A DNA stretch of 64,000 bases, taken from Streptomyces atratus. Its GTDB lineage: Bacteria; Actinomycetota; Actinomycetes; Streptomycetales; Streptomycetaceae. This document shows positions 36,148 to 44,674 of this stretch, one piece after another. Each line of letters begins with the position of its first letter. The first letter of the stretch is position 1. Location of the stretch: the NCBI RefSeq assembly GCF_014648655.1, contig NZ_BMRN01000002.1, forward strand, positions 441,813 to 505,812, in the 5' to 3' direction. Under the pieces are notes generated by a model. It was not told the origin of the DNA. It searched no databases and worked only from the letters and a program-made list of their open reading frames with translations. Made by a program: the position numbers and the translations under genes.

Positions 36148-38895
36148 GTGTCGGAAAACAAAGATCCCCACGTATCCACCCCGGAATCCCGGGAGCCCCA
36201 GGGCGAGAAGTTCGTCTATGACTTCACCGAGGGCAACAAGGATCTGAAGGACCTGCTCGGCGGGAAGGGTGCCAACCTCGCCGAGATGACCAATCTCGGG
36301 CTCCCCGTCCCTCCGGGCTTCACCATCACCACCGAGGCGTGCAAGGTCTACCTCGACAGTGGTGAGGAGCCGACGAAGCTGCGCGACGAGGTCAGCGCGC
36401 ATCTCGACGCCCTTGAGGCGCAGATGGGCAAGAAGCTCGGCCAGGCGGACGACCCGCTCCTGGTCTCGGTCCGCTCCGGCGCGAAGTTCTCGATGCCCGG
36501 CATGATGGACACCGTCCTCAACATCGGCCTCTCCGACGAGTCCGTGGTCGGTCTCACCGCCCAGGCCGGCGACGAGCGGTTCGCGTGGGACTCCTACCGC
36601 CGCCTCATCCAGATGTTCGGCAAGACCGTCCTCGGTGTCGACGGCGACCTCTTCGAGGAGGCGCTGGAGGCGGCGAAGGAGGCCAAGGGCGTCACGGTCG
36701 ACGTGGACCTCGACGCGGCCGACCTGAAGAAGCTGGTCAAGCAGTTCAAGAAGATCGTCTCGCGGGACGCCGGACGTGACTTCCCGCAGGACCCGCGCGA
36801 GCAGATGGACCTGGCCATAAAGGCCGTCTTCGACTCGTGGAACACCGACCGGGCCAAGCTCTACCGCCGCCAGGAGCGCATCCCCGGCGACCTCGGCACA
36901 GCCGTCAACATCTGCTCGATGGTCTTCGGCAACCTCGGTCCCGACTCCGGTACGGGTGTCGCGTTCACCCGCGACCCGGCCAGCGGCCACCAGGGCGTCT
37001 ACGGCGACTACCTGCAGAACGCGCAGGGCGAGGACGTGGTCGCCGGTATCCGCAACACAGTGCCGCTCGCCGAGCTGGAGTCGATCGACAAGAAGTCGTA
37101 CGACCAGCTGATGCAGATCATGGAAACCCTCGAAACGCACTACAAGGACCTGTGCGACATCGAGTTCACCATCGAGCGCGGCCAGCTGTGGATGCTCCAG
37201 ACCCGCGTCGGCAAGCGCACCGCCGGTGCCGCGTTCCGGATCGCCACGCAGCTGGTCGACCAGGGGCTCATCGACGAGGCCGAGGCGCTCCAGCGGGTCA
37301 CCGGGGCGCAGCTGGCGCAGCTGATGTTCCCGCGCTTCGACGAGGATGCCAAGACGCGGCTGCTCGGCCGTGGCATCGCCGCGTCGCCGGGTGCCGCGGT
37401 CGGCAAGGCGGTCTTCGACTCGTACACCGCCGTCAAGTGGTCCCGCTCCGGCGAGAAGGTCATCCTCATCCGCCGGGAGACCAACCCCGACGACCTCGAC
37501 GGCATGATCGCGGCCGAGGGCATCCTGACCTCCCGCGGCGGCAAGACCTCGCACGCCGCCGTCGTCGCCCGAGGCATGGGCAAGACGTGTGTCTGCGGCG
37601 CCGAGGAGATCGAGGTCGACACCAAGCGGCGTCGGCTGACCGTCGGCGGGACCGTCGTCGAGGAGGGCGACACCGTCTCGGTGGACGGCTCCACCGGCAA
37701 GGTGTACCTCGGAGAGGTCCCCGTCGTCCCGTCCCCGGTCGTCGAGTACTTCGAGGGCCGGATGCACGCGGGCGCCGACGACGCCGACGAACTGGTCGCC
37801 GCCGTGCACCGGATCATGGCGTACGCGGACCGGGTGCGCCGGCTGCGGGTACGGGCCAACGCCGACAACGCCGAGGACGCGCTGCGCGCCCGCCGCTTCG
37901 GCGCCCAGGGCATCGGCCTGTGCCGTACCGAGCACATGTTCCTCGGCGAGCGCCGCGAGATGGTCGAGAAGCTGATCCTCGCGGACACCGACGCCGAGCG
38001 CGAGACCGCGCTGGACGAGCTGCTTCCGCTCCAGAAGTCCGACTTCATCGAGCTGTTCGAGGCGATGGACGGACTGCCCGTCACCGTACGGCTGCTCGAC
38101 CCGCCGCTGCACGAGTTCCTGCCCGACATCACCGAGCTCTCGGTACGGGTCGCGCTCGCCGAGTCCCGCAAGGACGCCAACGAGAACGACCTGCGTCTGC
38201 TCCAGGCCGTGCACAAGCTGCACGAGCAGAACCCGATGCTCGGTCTGCGCGGGGTCCGTCTCGGTCTCGTCATCCCCGGCCTGTTCGCCATGCAGGTACG
38301 GGCGATCGCCGAGGCCGCGGCGATGCGCAAGAACGCCAAGGGTGACCCGCGCGCCGAGATCATGATTCCGCTCGTCGGCACGGTCCAGGAGCTGGAGATC
38401 GTCCGCGAGGAGGCCGACCAGGTCATCGCCGAGGTCGAGGCCGCCACCGGCACGCAGCTGAAGCTCACCATCGGCACGATGATCGAGCTGCCCCGCGCCG
38501 CGCTGACCGCCGGTCAGATCGCCGAGGCCGCAGAGTTCTTCTCCTTCGGTACGAACGACCTGACCCAGACGGTGTGGGGCTTCTCCCGTGACGACGTGGA
38601 GGCCTCGTTCTTCACCGCGTACCTGGAGAAGGGCATCTTCGGGGTGTCGCCGTTCGAGACGATCGACAAGGACGGTGTCGGCTCGCTGGTCCGCAGTGCC
38701 GTCGCAGCCGGCCGGGCCACCCGCCCGGATCTGAAGCTCGGCGTCTGCGGCGAGCACGGCGGCGACCCGGAGTCGGTGCACTTCTTCCACGAGGCGGGCC
38801 TGGACTACGTGTCCTGCTCCCCGTTCCGTATCCCCGTCGCCCGCCTGGAAGCGGGCCGTGCGGCGGCGGACTCGAAGGGCAGCGACAGCCGCTGA
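36148..38895 (+). CDS. ppdK: Pyruvate, phosphate dikinase
   Basis: Enzyme of 915 residues that interconverts pyruvate + ATP + phosphate and PEP + AMP + diphosphate, linking glycolysis to PEP supply. The N-terminal ATP-grasp domain begins with DLLGGKGANLAEM. The phosphohistidine swivel domain has GGKTSHAAVVARGMG with catalytic His. The C-terminal TIM barrel ends with the catalytic Cys in LGVCGEHGGDP. GAGGAG at 36133-36138 sets GTG 36148. The open frame extends 300 bases further upstream, but without conservation or ribosome site. The long leader with repeated palindromes suggests tight control. Confidence 0.97.
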   Translation: MSENKDPHVSTPESREPQGEKFVYDFTEGNKDLKDLLGGKGANLAEMTNLGLPVPPGFTITTEACKVYLDSGEEPTKLRDEVSAHLDALEAQMGKKLGQADDPLLVSVRSGAKFSMPGMMDTVLNIGLSDESVVGLTAQAGDERFAWDSYRRLIQMFGKTVLGVDGDLFEEALEAAKEAKGVTVDVDLDAADLKKLVKQFKKIVSRDAGRDFPQDPREQMDLAIKAVFDSWNTDRAKLYRRQERIPGDLGTAVNICSMVFGNLGPDSGTGVAFTRDPASGHQGVYGDYLQNAQGEDVVAGIRNTVPLAELESIDKKSYDQLMQIMETLETHYKDLCDIEFTIERGQLWMLQTRVGKRTAGAAFRIATQLVDQGLIDEAEALQRVTGAQLAQLMFPRFDEDAKTRLLGRGIAASPGAAVGKAVFDSYTAVKWSRSGEKVILIRRETNPDDLDGMIAAEGILTSRGGKTSHAAVVARGMGKTCVCGAEEIEVDTKRRRLTVGGTVVEEGDTVSVDGSTGKVYLGEVPVVPSPVVEYFEGRMHAGADDADELVAAVHRIMAYADRVRRLRVRANADNAEDALRARRFGAQGIGLCRTEHMFLGERREMVEKLILADTDAERETALDELLPLQKSDFIELFEAMDGLPVTVRLLDPPLHEFLPDITELSVRVALAESRKDANENDLRLLQAVHKLHEQNPMLGLRGVRLGLVIPGLFAMQVRAIAEAAAMRKNAKGDPRAEIMIPLVGTVQELEIVREEADQVIAEVEAATGTQLKLTIGTMIELPRAALTAGQIAEAAEFFSFGTNDLTQTVWGFSRDDVEASFFTAYLEKGIFGVSPFETIDKDGVGSLVRSAVAAGRATRPDLKLGVCGEHGGDPESVHFFHEAGLDYVSCSPFRIPVARLEAGRAAADSKGSDSR

Positions 38896-38917
38896 TCCGA
38901 CACCACACCCCCTGACT

Positions 38918-38970
38918 CCGGAGTTGCCGTCGGCTCACCCGTACCCTCACCGACTCGACGGCGACTCCGG
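38918..38970 (+). terminator. Hairpin after ppdK
   Basis: CCGGAGTTGCCGTCG (38918-38932) pairs with CGACGGCGACTCCGG (38956-38970), with a single G-U pair in 15. It begins 22 bases after the ppdK stop. Confidence 0.6.
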
Positions 38971-38981
38971 AACTTCCAGAG

Positions 38982-39012
38982 GCGGCGGCACCCTGTGCGG
39001 GGATGCCGCCGC
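38982..39012 (+). terminator. ppdK intrinsic terminator
   Basis: GCGGCGGCA (38982-38990) pairs with TGCCGCCGC (39004-39012) around a 13-base loop and is followed by the T-rich TTCGTTTTGTT. It is a better intrinsic terminator than the first hairpin. Confidence 0.75.
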
Positions 39013-39397
39013 TTCGTTTTGTTCTGGGGAAAATGGTTGTTCGACGTTGTGCCTTTTCTTCGTTCAATACGCAAAGTTCGTTCAATGCGCAAAGACATGG
39101 GCCGGGAACGGACCGGGGTGCGGCCCACGGATCCCCATCCATGGACCGCACCCGGCTTACCCCCGTCGGGTACGGAGCCGCACCGTCGCCGACCGCCGCC
39201 GAACGAGCAAAACCCCCCACGGCCTTCACTCGCTCTTCCGGTGGCTCCGGATTCGTACCCGACGTCGTACAGCTTTTCGGGAGACGGCATGTGGAGGCGA
39301 GACGTTTCACCTCTGGCCGAAACCCCGTGGTGACGTGCTGTTACGGATCGCATACCCTTGGGTGGGGGTAATTGCAGGTGCAACAGGTGGGGGTTCG
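39013..39397. other. Intergenic region before the ArsR-like regulator
   Basis: 385 bases without a supported gene. Two adjacent 18-bp units, CGTTCAATACGCAAAGTT (39061-39078) and CGTTCAATGCGCAAAGAC (39079-39096), differ at three positions and could be tandem binding sites. The rest shows no structure that I can name. The regulator's promoter must lie here. Confidence 0.45.
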
Positions 39398-40372
39398 GTG
39401 CTGCGTATCCATATGTCCGGAGTGGACCTTTCCAGGGTGCGGATGGCCACTCGGCCGGATGCGCTGTGGGAAACCATTCTGAGTTTCCATCGGCTGAGGG
39501 ACCGGCGCGGTTCCACGGTGTTCGGGAAATGGCGTACGGAAACCCGGCCCCGGTTGAATGGTGAAGTACGCCTGCTCGCCACCGTGATTCCACCGCGCGG
39601 CTATTTCCCGGACTTTCTGACGCCTTCTCGGGAAAGCGGCGAACCGTACGGCATCGACGCCGGAATTGAAGCGCTGCGCGAGACCCCGCCCCGGCGGATC
39701 CGCGCCGAACTCGCCCTGCTGGCTACCGAGCGCCGCGAGGCGGGCCGCGCCCCGGACGGGCACGCCGAGTTGCTCGACCGGCTCATCGGCGCCCTGCGCG
39801 GATACCACCGCGCCGCGATCGAACCGTGCTGGCCGCACATCCAGGCCAGCGTCGAGGCCGACCGTGCCGTCCGCGGTCGCGCCCTCCTGGACGGCGGGGC
39901 GCACGAGCTGCTCGCCTCACTCCCGCCCATGATCCGCTGGCGGGCCCCCGTGCTGGAGGCGGACTACCCCGTCGACCGCGAACTCCATCTGGACGGGCGG
40001 GGGTTATTGCTCCAGCCGTCCTACTTCTGCCGCGTCACCCCGGTCGTCTACCGCGACCCGCAGCTCCCGCCGGTCCTCGTCTACCCGGTCACCCACTCCC
40101 GCGCCCCGGTCTTCGCCGAACCGGGGCCTTGGCTCGGCCGGCTCCTCGGCAATACCCGCTCGACGGTTCTGAGGGCCATCGGCAACGGCTGCACGACCAG
40201 CGAACTCGCCCGCCGGGCAGGAGTCTCCCTCGCCTCGGCGAGCCAGCACGCCTGTGTGCTGCGCGAGGCCGGCCTGATCCACACCCTGCGGCACGGCGGC
40301 TCGGTCCTGCACACGCTGACCCCGCTGGGCGGATCGCTGCTCCGGGGCGGCGCGCCGCTCGCCATGTCCTGA
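39398..40372 (+). CDS. ArsR-like winged-helix regulator with DUF5937-type domain, TTA codon
   Basis: DNA-binding protein of 324 residues. The N-terminal two thirds (LRIHMSGVDLSRVRM, then ALWETILSFHRLRD) match the uncharacterised domain found in front of ArsR-type winged helices in Streptomyces. The C-terminal helix-turn-helix spans about 250-300 (STVLRAIGNGCTTSELARRAGVS). GGTGGGGG lies a few bases before GTG 39398. Codon 203 is TTA (40004-40006), read by the bldA tRNA, so translation may be limited to the differentiating stage. No metal-binding Cys motif is seen. The target is unknown; the adjacent VOC gene is a candidate. Confidence 0.82.
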   Translation: MLRIHMSGVDLSRVRMATRPDALWETILSFHRLRDRRGSTVFGKWRTETRPRLNGEVRLLATVIPPRGYFPDFLTPSRESGEPYGIDAGIEALRETPPRRIRAELALLATERREAGRAPDGHAELLDRLIGALRGYHRAAIEPCWPHIQASVEADRAVRGRALLDGGAHELLASLPPMIRWRAPVLEADYPVDRELHLDGRGLLLQPSYFCRVTPVVYRDPQLPPVLVYPVTHSRAPVFAEPGPWLGRLLGNTRSTVLRAIGNGCTTSELARRAGVSLASASQHACVLREAGLIHTLRHGGSVLHTLTPLGGSLLRGGAPLAMS

Positions 40373-40470
40373 CGCCGGAGGGCCAAGGTTTTCTTCGCGG
40401 GACCGATGAGTTCTGCGCAGCCCAGCCGTCTACCTGTCGAAACGTTCGAACAACAGAGAGCGAAACGGCC

Positions 40471-40884
40471 ATGCCTCAGATGATCTTCGTGAACCTGCCG
40501 GTCAAGGACCTCGAGACGACCAAGAGCTTCTTCGGCAAGCTCGGCTTCTCGTTCAACCCGCAGTTCAGCGACGAGAACACCGCATGCCTCGTCATCAGCG
40601 ACACCATCTTCGCCATGCTCCTCACGGAGCCCCGCTTCAAGGAGTTCACCAAGAAGGAGATCGCCGACGCCTCGAAGTCCACCGAGGTCATCCTCGCCCT
40701 GAGCGCCGAGAGCCGCGAGAAGGTGGACGAGCTGGTCGACACCGCCCTCGCCTCCGGGGGATCGCCCGCCAACGAGCCGATCGACCACGGCTTCATGTAC
40801 GGCCGTTCCTTCCAGGACCCGAACCACCACATCTGGGAGGTCATGTGGATGGACCCCTCCGCCGTCGAGGGCCGGCAGGGCTGA
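40471..40884 (+). CDS. VOC/glyoxalase superfamily protein
   Basis: A 137-residue protein with two beta-alpha-beta-beta-beta modules: IFVNLPVKDLETTKSFFGKLGF, and later GFMYGRSFQDPNHHIWEVMW. The second half has the His and Glu common in metal-using members (NHHIWEVMW). Close relatives are annotated only as glyoxalase/bleomycin resistance-like. GAGAG about 10 bases upstream supports ATG 40471. It lies 98 bp after the regulator on the same strand and could be its target or operon partner. Substrate unknown. Confidence 0.88.
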   Translation: MPQMIFVNLPVKDLETTKSFFGKLGFSFNPQFSDENTACLVISDTIFAMLLTEPRFKEFTKKEIADASKSTEVILALSAESREKVDELVDTALASGGSPANEPIDHGFMYGRSFQDPNHHIWEVMWMDPSAVEGRQG

Positions 40885-40917
40885 GCCCGTGGACGAGGGG
40901 GGGCGGGGGAGCGGTCC

Positions 40918-41847
40918 TCAGGGTGTCAGGCCCGGATACGCCACCCCCGTGAGCTGCTCGGACGCCACCCAGAGCCGTTCGCTCGCCACATCGTTCAGCG
41001 TCCAGCCCGCCCGCCAGGACGGAGCGGGCGCGCCGCGCCAGCCCAGCAGCCTCGGCCCGGTGAACGAGTCGGGGCGCACGCCGGGCGCGGTGGCCGCGTA
41101 CAGGATGGGCAGCGCACCGGACGACGCGGGCTGGGCGATGATCCGGTTACCGAGCTCGACCACCCGTTCCGCCGCCTTGCGGTTCTCCATCCGGACGCCC
41201 GCCGTCTGCAGATTGGTCGCCGCGTAACCGGGGTGCGCTGCGGCGGCCACCACCTCGCAACCGGCTGCCGACAGCCGCCGCGCCAGCTCGTGGATGAAGA
41301 GCAGATTGGCGGTCTTCGAGCGGCCGTAGGCGATCCATCGGCGGTAGTTCCGCTCGCTGTTGAGATCCCCGATGTCGATGTTGGACAGGGCGTGCATGCC
41401 GCTGGAGACGCTCACCACGCGCGCCCCGGGGGTGTCGAGGAGCTTGGGGAGCAGCAGTCCGGTGAGCGCGAAGTGCCCGAGGTGGTTGACGCCGAACTGC
41501 CTCTCGAAGCCGTCGGCCGTCTTCCCGTAAGGAAGGGCCATCACGCCCGCGTTGTTGATCAGCAGATCGATCCGGTCGGGCGTGTGGGTCGCGGCGAACT
41601 TGCGTACGGAATCCAGATCGGCCAGATCGAGCGGTACGAACTCCACGTCCGCGCCGGTCACGGCCGTCCGGATGCGGGACTCGGCCTCCTTGCCGCGCGT
41701 CTCGTCGCGGCAGGCGAGCAGCACTCGCGCGCCGTGCCGGGCCAGCTCCCGCGCCGTGATCAGTCCGATGCCGCTGTTGGCTCCGGTGACCACGGCCGTA
41801 CGGCCGTTCTGATCGGGGATGTCGCTCGCGTTCCAGCCCTGGCTCAT
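40918..41847 (-). CDS. Short-chain dehydrogenase/reductase
   Basis: Classical SDR of 309 residues, NAD(P)-dependent. The nucleotide motif TGANSGIG, the NNAGVM motif, Ser in VVSVSSGMH and the catalytic YGRSK are intact. The sequence resembles the retinol-dehydrogenase-like or oxidoreductase SDR group common in Streptomyces. It is longer than the usual 250 because of an extended C-terminus (LNDVASERLWVASEQLTGV). No ribosome site precedes ATG 41847, and a GTG about 27 bases earlier is the alternative. The substrate cannot be assigned. Confidence 0.88.
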   Translation of the reverse strand: MSQGWNASDIPDQNGRTAVVTGANSGIGLITARELARHGARVLLACRDETRGKEAESRIRTAVTGADVEFVPLDLADLDSVRKFAATHTPDRIDLLINNAGVMALPYGKTADGFERQFGVNHLGHFALTGLLLPKLLDTPGARVVSVSSGMHALSNIDIGDLNSERNYRRWIAYGRSKTANLLFIHELARRLSAAGCEVVAAAAHPGYAATNLQTAGVRMENRKAAERVVELGNRIIAQPASSGALPILYAATAPGVRPDSFTGPRLLGWRGAPAPSWRAGWTLNDVASERLWVASEQLTGVAYPGLTP

Positions 41848-42015
41848 GGACCAAAGCGTACGGCCACGGCGCACCGGCCGGACGGGCCGGTCCGGTCCGG
41901 ATTCCGCCGGGCTCGCGAGGGCCCGGGCGGGCTCGGAGGCCCGGGAACCTCAGAGTTGGCTCAACTTTCCCGCGATCCGGCCGAGGCAGTTGGACGGGGC
42001 ACGTATCGCCTCCTT

Positions 42016-42816
42016 ATGGTCGCGACCATGCCCGACATAGCACTCACCACTCTGGTTGTCCTCTGCCTCGCCGCAGCCGCGGCCGGCTGGATCGACGCGG
42101 TGGTCGGCGGCGGCGGACTGCTGTTGCTGCCGGCCCTGCTGCTCGGACTGCCGCACGTCCCTGCCGCGCACGTCCTCGGCACGAACAAGGCGGTCGCGAT
42201 CGTCGGTACGTCGGGCGCCGCCGTGACGTACGTACGCAAGGCACCGGTGAAGGTCGGGACGGCCCTGCGGATCGGGCTCGCGGCGCTGGCCGGATCGATG
42301 GCCGGTGCGTTCTTCGCCGCCGGGATCAGCAGCGAGGTGCTGCGCCCGGTCATCATGGTGGTGCTGCTGGCGGTCGCGGCGTTCGTGATGCTGCGGCCCT
42401 CGTTCGGCAGGGCGACGGACGACGGCACGCGGCGCAAGGTCACCCGGGCCCGCACCGTCACCGCGATCGTGCTGGTCGGCGGCGGCATCGGCTTCTACGA
42501 CGGGCTGTTCGGTCCCGGCACCGGAACGTTCCTGGTGCTGGCGCTGACCGCGGTGCTCCACCTCGATCTGGTGACGGCGTCCGCCACCGCCAAGATCGTC
42601 AACGTCTGCACCAACGGCGGGGCGCTGGCGATGTTCGCCTACCAGGGCAGCGTGCTGTGGCAACTGGCCGCACTGATGGCCGTGTTCAACCTGGCGGGTG
42701 GGCTGATCGGGGCGCGGATGGCGCTCAGGAAGGGCAGCGATTTCGTCCGCGGGGTACTGCTGGTCGTGGTGTTCTCGCTGGTCGCCAAGTTGGCGTTCGA
42801 TCAGTGGGCGGCATGA
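42016..42816 (+). CDS. TauE/SafE family membrane protein
   Basis: Membrane protein of about 266 residues with eight hydrophobic segments. GWIDAVVGGGGLLLLPALL at the start and GFYDGLFGPGTGTFLVLAL in the middle are the two repeated TauE/SafE signatures. Members are thought to export sulfite or organosulfonates, but specificity is rarely known. ATG 42016 has no ribosome site. ATG 42028, four codons later, is equally possible. It stands alone, convergent with the sortase gene. Confidence 0.88.
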   Translation: MVATMPDIALTTLVVLCLAAAAAGWIDAVVGGGGLLLLPALLLGLPHVPAAHVLGTNKAVAIVGTSGAAVTYVRKAPVKVGTALRIGLAALAGSMAGAFFAAGISSEVLRPVIMVVLLAVAAFVMLRPSFGRATDDGTRRKVTRARTVTAIVLVGGGIGFYDGLFGPGTGTFLVLALTAVLHLDLVTASATAKIVNVCTNGGALAMFAYQGSVLWQLAALMAVFNLAGGLIGARMALRKGSDFVRGVLLVVVFSLVAKLAFDQWAA

Positions 42817-42837
42817 ACGACGGGCGTCGGGGCAGGT

Positions 42838-43461
42838 TCACCGCACCTCGGTGAGGTGTGCGTACGCCACCACATTGCCCTGGTAACCCGTCGTCTTCGA
42901 GAATCCGCCACCACAGGTGATCAGCCGCAGCGAGGCGTAGGGCGAGGCGCCGTACACCCGCTTGTCGGGGAAGTTCTTGCTCTCGTAGACCTCGATCGCG
43001 TCGAGCGAGAAGACGGCGGTACGCCCGTCCTGGCGGACCACCTCGACCGTGCTGCCCTTCTGCAGGGTGCCCAGGTTGTAGAAGACCGACGGCCCCTGTG
43101 CGTTGTCGACATGACCGGCGACGATCGCGCTGCCCCTGGAGCCGGGCGGAGTGCCGTCCCGGTACCAGCCGACGACGTTCCGGTTCCCGGCCGGAGGCAC
43201 ATCGAGACTGCCGTCGGCCCCGAGTCCCAGTCGCATCATCGGTGCGTCCACCCGGATGCTCGGGATCCGGATGCGTACGGGCGCCGAGGGCTTCAGCGGT
43301 TCGGCGACCGGAGACCCCGGCTGCAGCCCCGGGCCGCCCGCGAACGCCTGGGCGGCGGTCGGCTGGGGCGGGATCAGCTCGGCACCGGCGCCGTGATGGA
43401 TCAGCCAGGTACCGGCCAGCGCTGCGACAACCAGCAGCCAGCTCTTGGCCTTCTGGGACAC
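42838..43461 (-). CDS. Class F sortase
   Basis: Membrane-anchored cysteine transpeptidase of 207 residues. One N-terminal helix (8-22) is followed by a Pro-rich linker and a sortase barrel: RIRIPSIRVDAPM, catalytic His117 in VAGHVDN, catalytic Cys183 in LITCGGGF. The Arg expected some 10-13 residues after the Cys is not present (TGYQGNVVAYAHL); the only later Arg is the last residue. The strong site GGAGG precedes GTG 43461. It lies 111 bp downstream of the repeat-rich membrane protein on the same strand, probably its substrate or partner. Confidence 0.88.
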   Translation of the reverse strand: MSQKAKSWLLVVAALAGTWLIHHGAGAELIPPQPTAAQAFAGGPGLQPGSPVAEPLKPSAPVRIRIPSIRVDAPMMRLGLGADGSLDVPPAGNRNVVGWYRDGTPPGSRGSAIVAGHVDNAQGPSVFYNLGTLQKGSTVEVVRQDGRTAVFSLDAIEVYESKNFPDKRVYGASPYASLRLITCGGGFSKTTGYQGNVVAYAHLTEVR

Positions 43462-43572
43462 GGGCGTCCTCCGGATGACGAAAGTGGGGACGGTACGGGG
43501 ACGATCCCGTCCCGGTGGCGCGCGGCCACCGGGACGGAAACCAGGCGGTACGGAGACGTGAATCCGTCTCCG

Positions 43573-44289
43573 TCAGCCGGCTCCTTGCGTGCCGCTCGCC
43601 CGGCGACGCAGGAGCCAGGCTCCGCCGACGGCGGTCGCGGCGAGTACGCCGGCGCCCGCCGCGATCTGGGTGGTGTCGGGCCGGACGCTGCCGCCGACGC
43701 CTGTTTTGACGTGCCCGCTGGGGGCGTTCGGCACGGACGAGTCGTCGCGCCCGGACGAGGAGTTGTCGCGTTCGGACGAGTTGTCGCCTCCGGACTGGTT
43801 GTCGCGTCCGGACTGGTTGTCACGCCCGGACGAGGAGTTGTCGCGTCCGGACTGGTTGTCACGCCCGGACGAGGAGTTGTCGCGCCCCGACTGGTCGTCG
43901 CGCCCGGACGACCAGCTGTCGCGCCCCGACTGGTTGTCGCGCCCGGACGACGAGCTGTCGTGCTTTGCCGAGCCCTCGTCCCCGGAGGGGATGGGAAGCC
44001 TTGAGAGAGCGTCGAGCCCGCCGACGGAGTCGAGCAACGAGGGGACATTGAGGCCGGAAGGGTTGTTGAGGCGGAAGGGGGTGTTGTTTCCGGACCCGGA
44101 GGGGTCGTCCGCCCCGCCATCGTCGGTCTGCGCCTCCGGGGCGCCATTGGCCCGCGATGCGGCAGCCGAGCCGGCCCGCAGCGCGCCGGCATCACCTGCG
44201 TACGCGGACGGCCCGGCGGTGAAGAGGACGAGCGCGGCTATGGTGACCGCGGAAGCGGCGATACCGGTCACTGGGCGAGCAGGACGCAT
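43573..44289 (-). CDS. Secreted repeat-rich protein with C-terminal membrane anchor, sortase partner
   Basis: A 238-residue exported protein. It has a signal peptide to about residue 31, an unstructured Gly/Ala/Asp region, a hydrophilic repeat block (about 111-185) of SGRDN, QSGRD and SSSGRD units with a period near 12 residues, then HVKTGVGGS (193-201), a membrane helix (about 208-226) and an RRR stop-transfer tail. The end looks like a cell-wall sorting signal, but the LPXTG motif is absent; KTGVGG sits where it should be. GGAGG precedes ATG 44289. The repeat DNA is nearly identical between units (about 43750-43965), so copy number may vary between strains. Confidence 0.8.
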   Translation of the reverse strand: MRPARPVTGIAASAVTIAALVLFTAGPSAYAGDAGALRAGSAAASRANGAPEAQTDDGGADDPSGSGNNTPFRLNNPSGLNVPSLLDSVGGLDALSRLPIPSGDEGSAKHDSSSSGRDNQSGRDSWSSGRDDQSGRDNSSSGRDNQSGRDNSSSGRDNQSGRDNQSGGDNSSERDNSSSGRDDSSVPNAPSGHVKTGVGGSVRPDTTQIAAGAGVLAATAVGGAWLLRRRASGTQGAG

Positions 44290-44540
44290 GGGGTGTTCCT
44301 CCGGCAACTGCGCGAGTGGGTGAGTCCTGATCTCGAGCTAACGGGCGGTCCGCCACCCATGCCTGCTGACATGAAGTCAGCTTTCACCCGGATGGCGCGG
44401 CGCGGCATCCTTGCCAATCCGCATGTGTGCAGGTCACAGCGTTGATCGAAGCGAAGGTGGCCGGTCCGGTACCGCCCGGTGCCGATTGGGTGATGCCACC
44501 CGGGAGGAGAGTGGCGTACATCACATGCATGACCTTGTGG

Positions 44541-44645
44541 GTGTCGGGCACACGTCTGACACCCCCCACGGGACGGTGAACCAGGCCGCCCCAGGCCGCC
44601 GCCCTGACCCGGCCCATTCCCCCCGGGCCCGGTCAGGGCGGTTTT
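44541..44645 (+). ncRNA. 6C-type small RNA
   Basis: Two hairpins each show six consecutive C in the loop, the defining trait of the actinobacterial 6C RNA. Hairpin 1 pairs CAC-A-CGTCT (44549-44557) with GGACGGTG (44571-44578), with CCCCCC at 44562-44567 in the loop. Hairpin 2 pairs 44599-44609 with 44631-44641 and 44611-44615 with 44625-44629, loop ATTCCCCCC, followed by TTTTG as a terminator. The ends are estimates and the promoter was not resolved. The gap 44290-44540 upstream shows only the inverted repeat GCTGAC-N5-GTCAGC (44365-44381). Confidence 0.75.
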
Positions 44646-44674
44646 GTGCCGCGGCATCCCGCGGTGCGGCGTTC

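Noticed and set aside
35968..38790. A 940-codon minus-strand open frame opposite ppdK, and similar long frames at 4384-7380, 8904-10307, 17809-20502 and 27981-30848
   Set aside because: They mirror the third-position GC of real genes on the other strand and have no ribosome site or recognisable domain. Only the last part of the 27981 frame is real (znuC).
43573..44289. LPXTG motif in the sortase partner
   Set aside because: Read in full, the protein contains no LPxTG or LAxTG. Only TGVGG stands at the expected place.
44384..44617. A 77-codon minus-strand frame between the sortase locus and DUF5990
   Set aside because: It runs antisense through the two 6C hairpins and the terminator. The RNA structure explains the conservation better.
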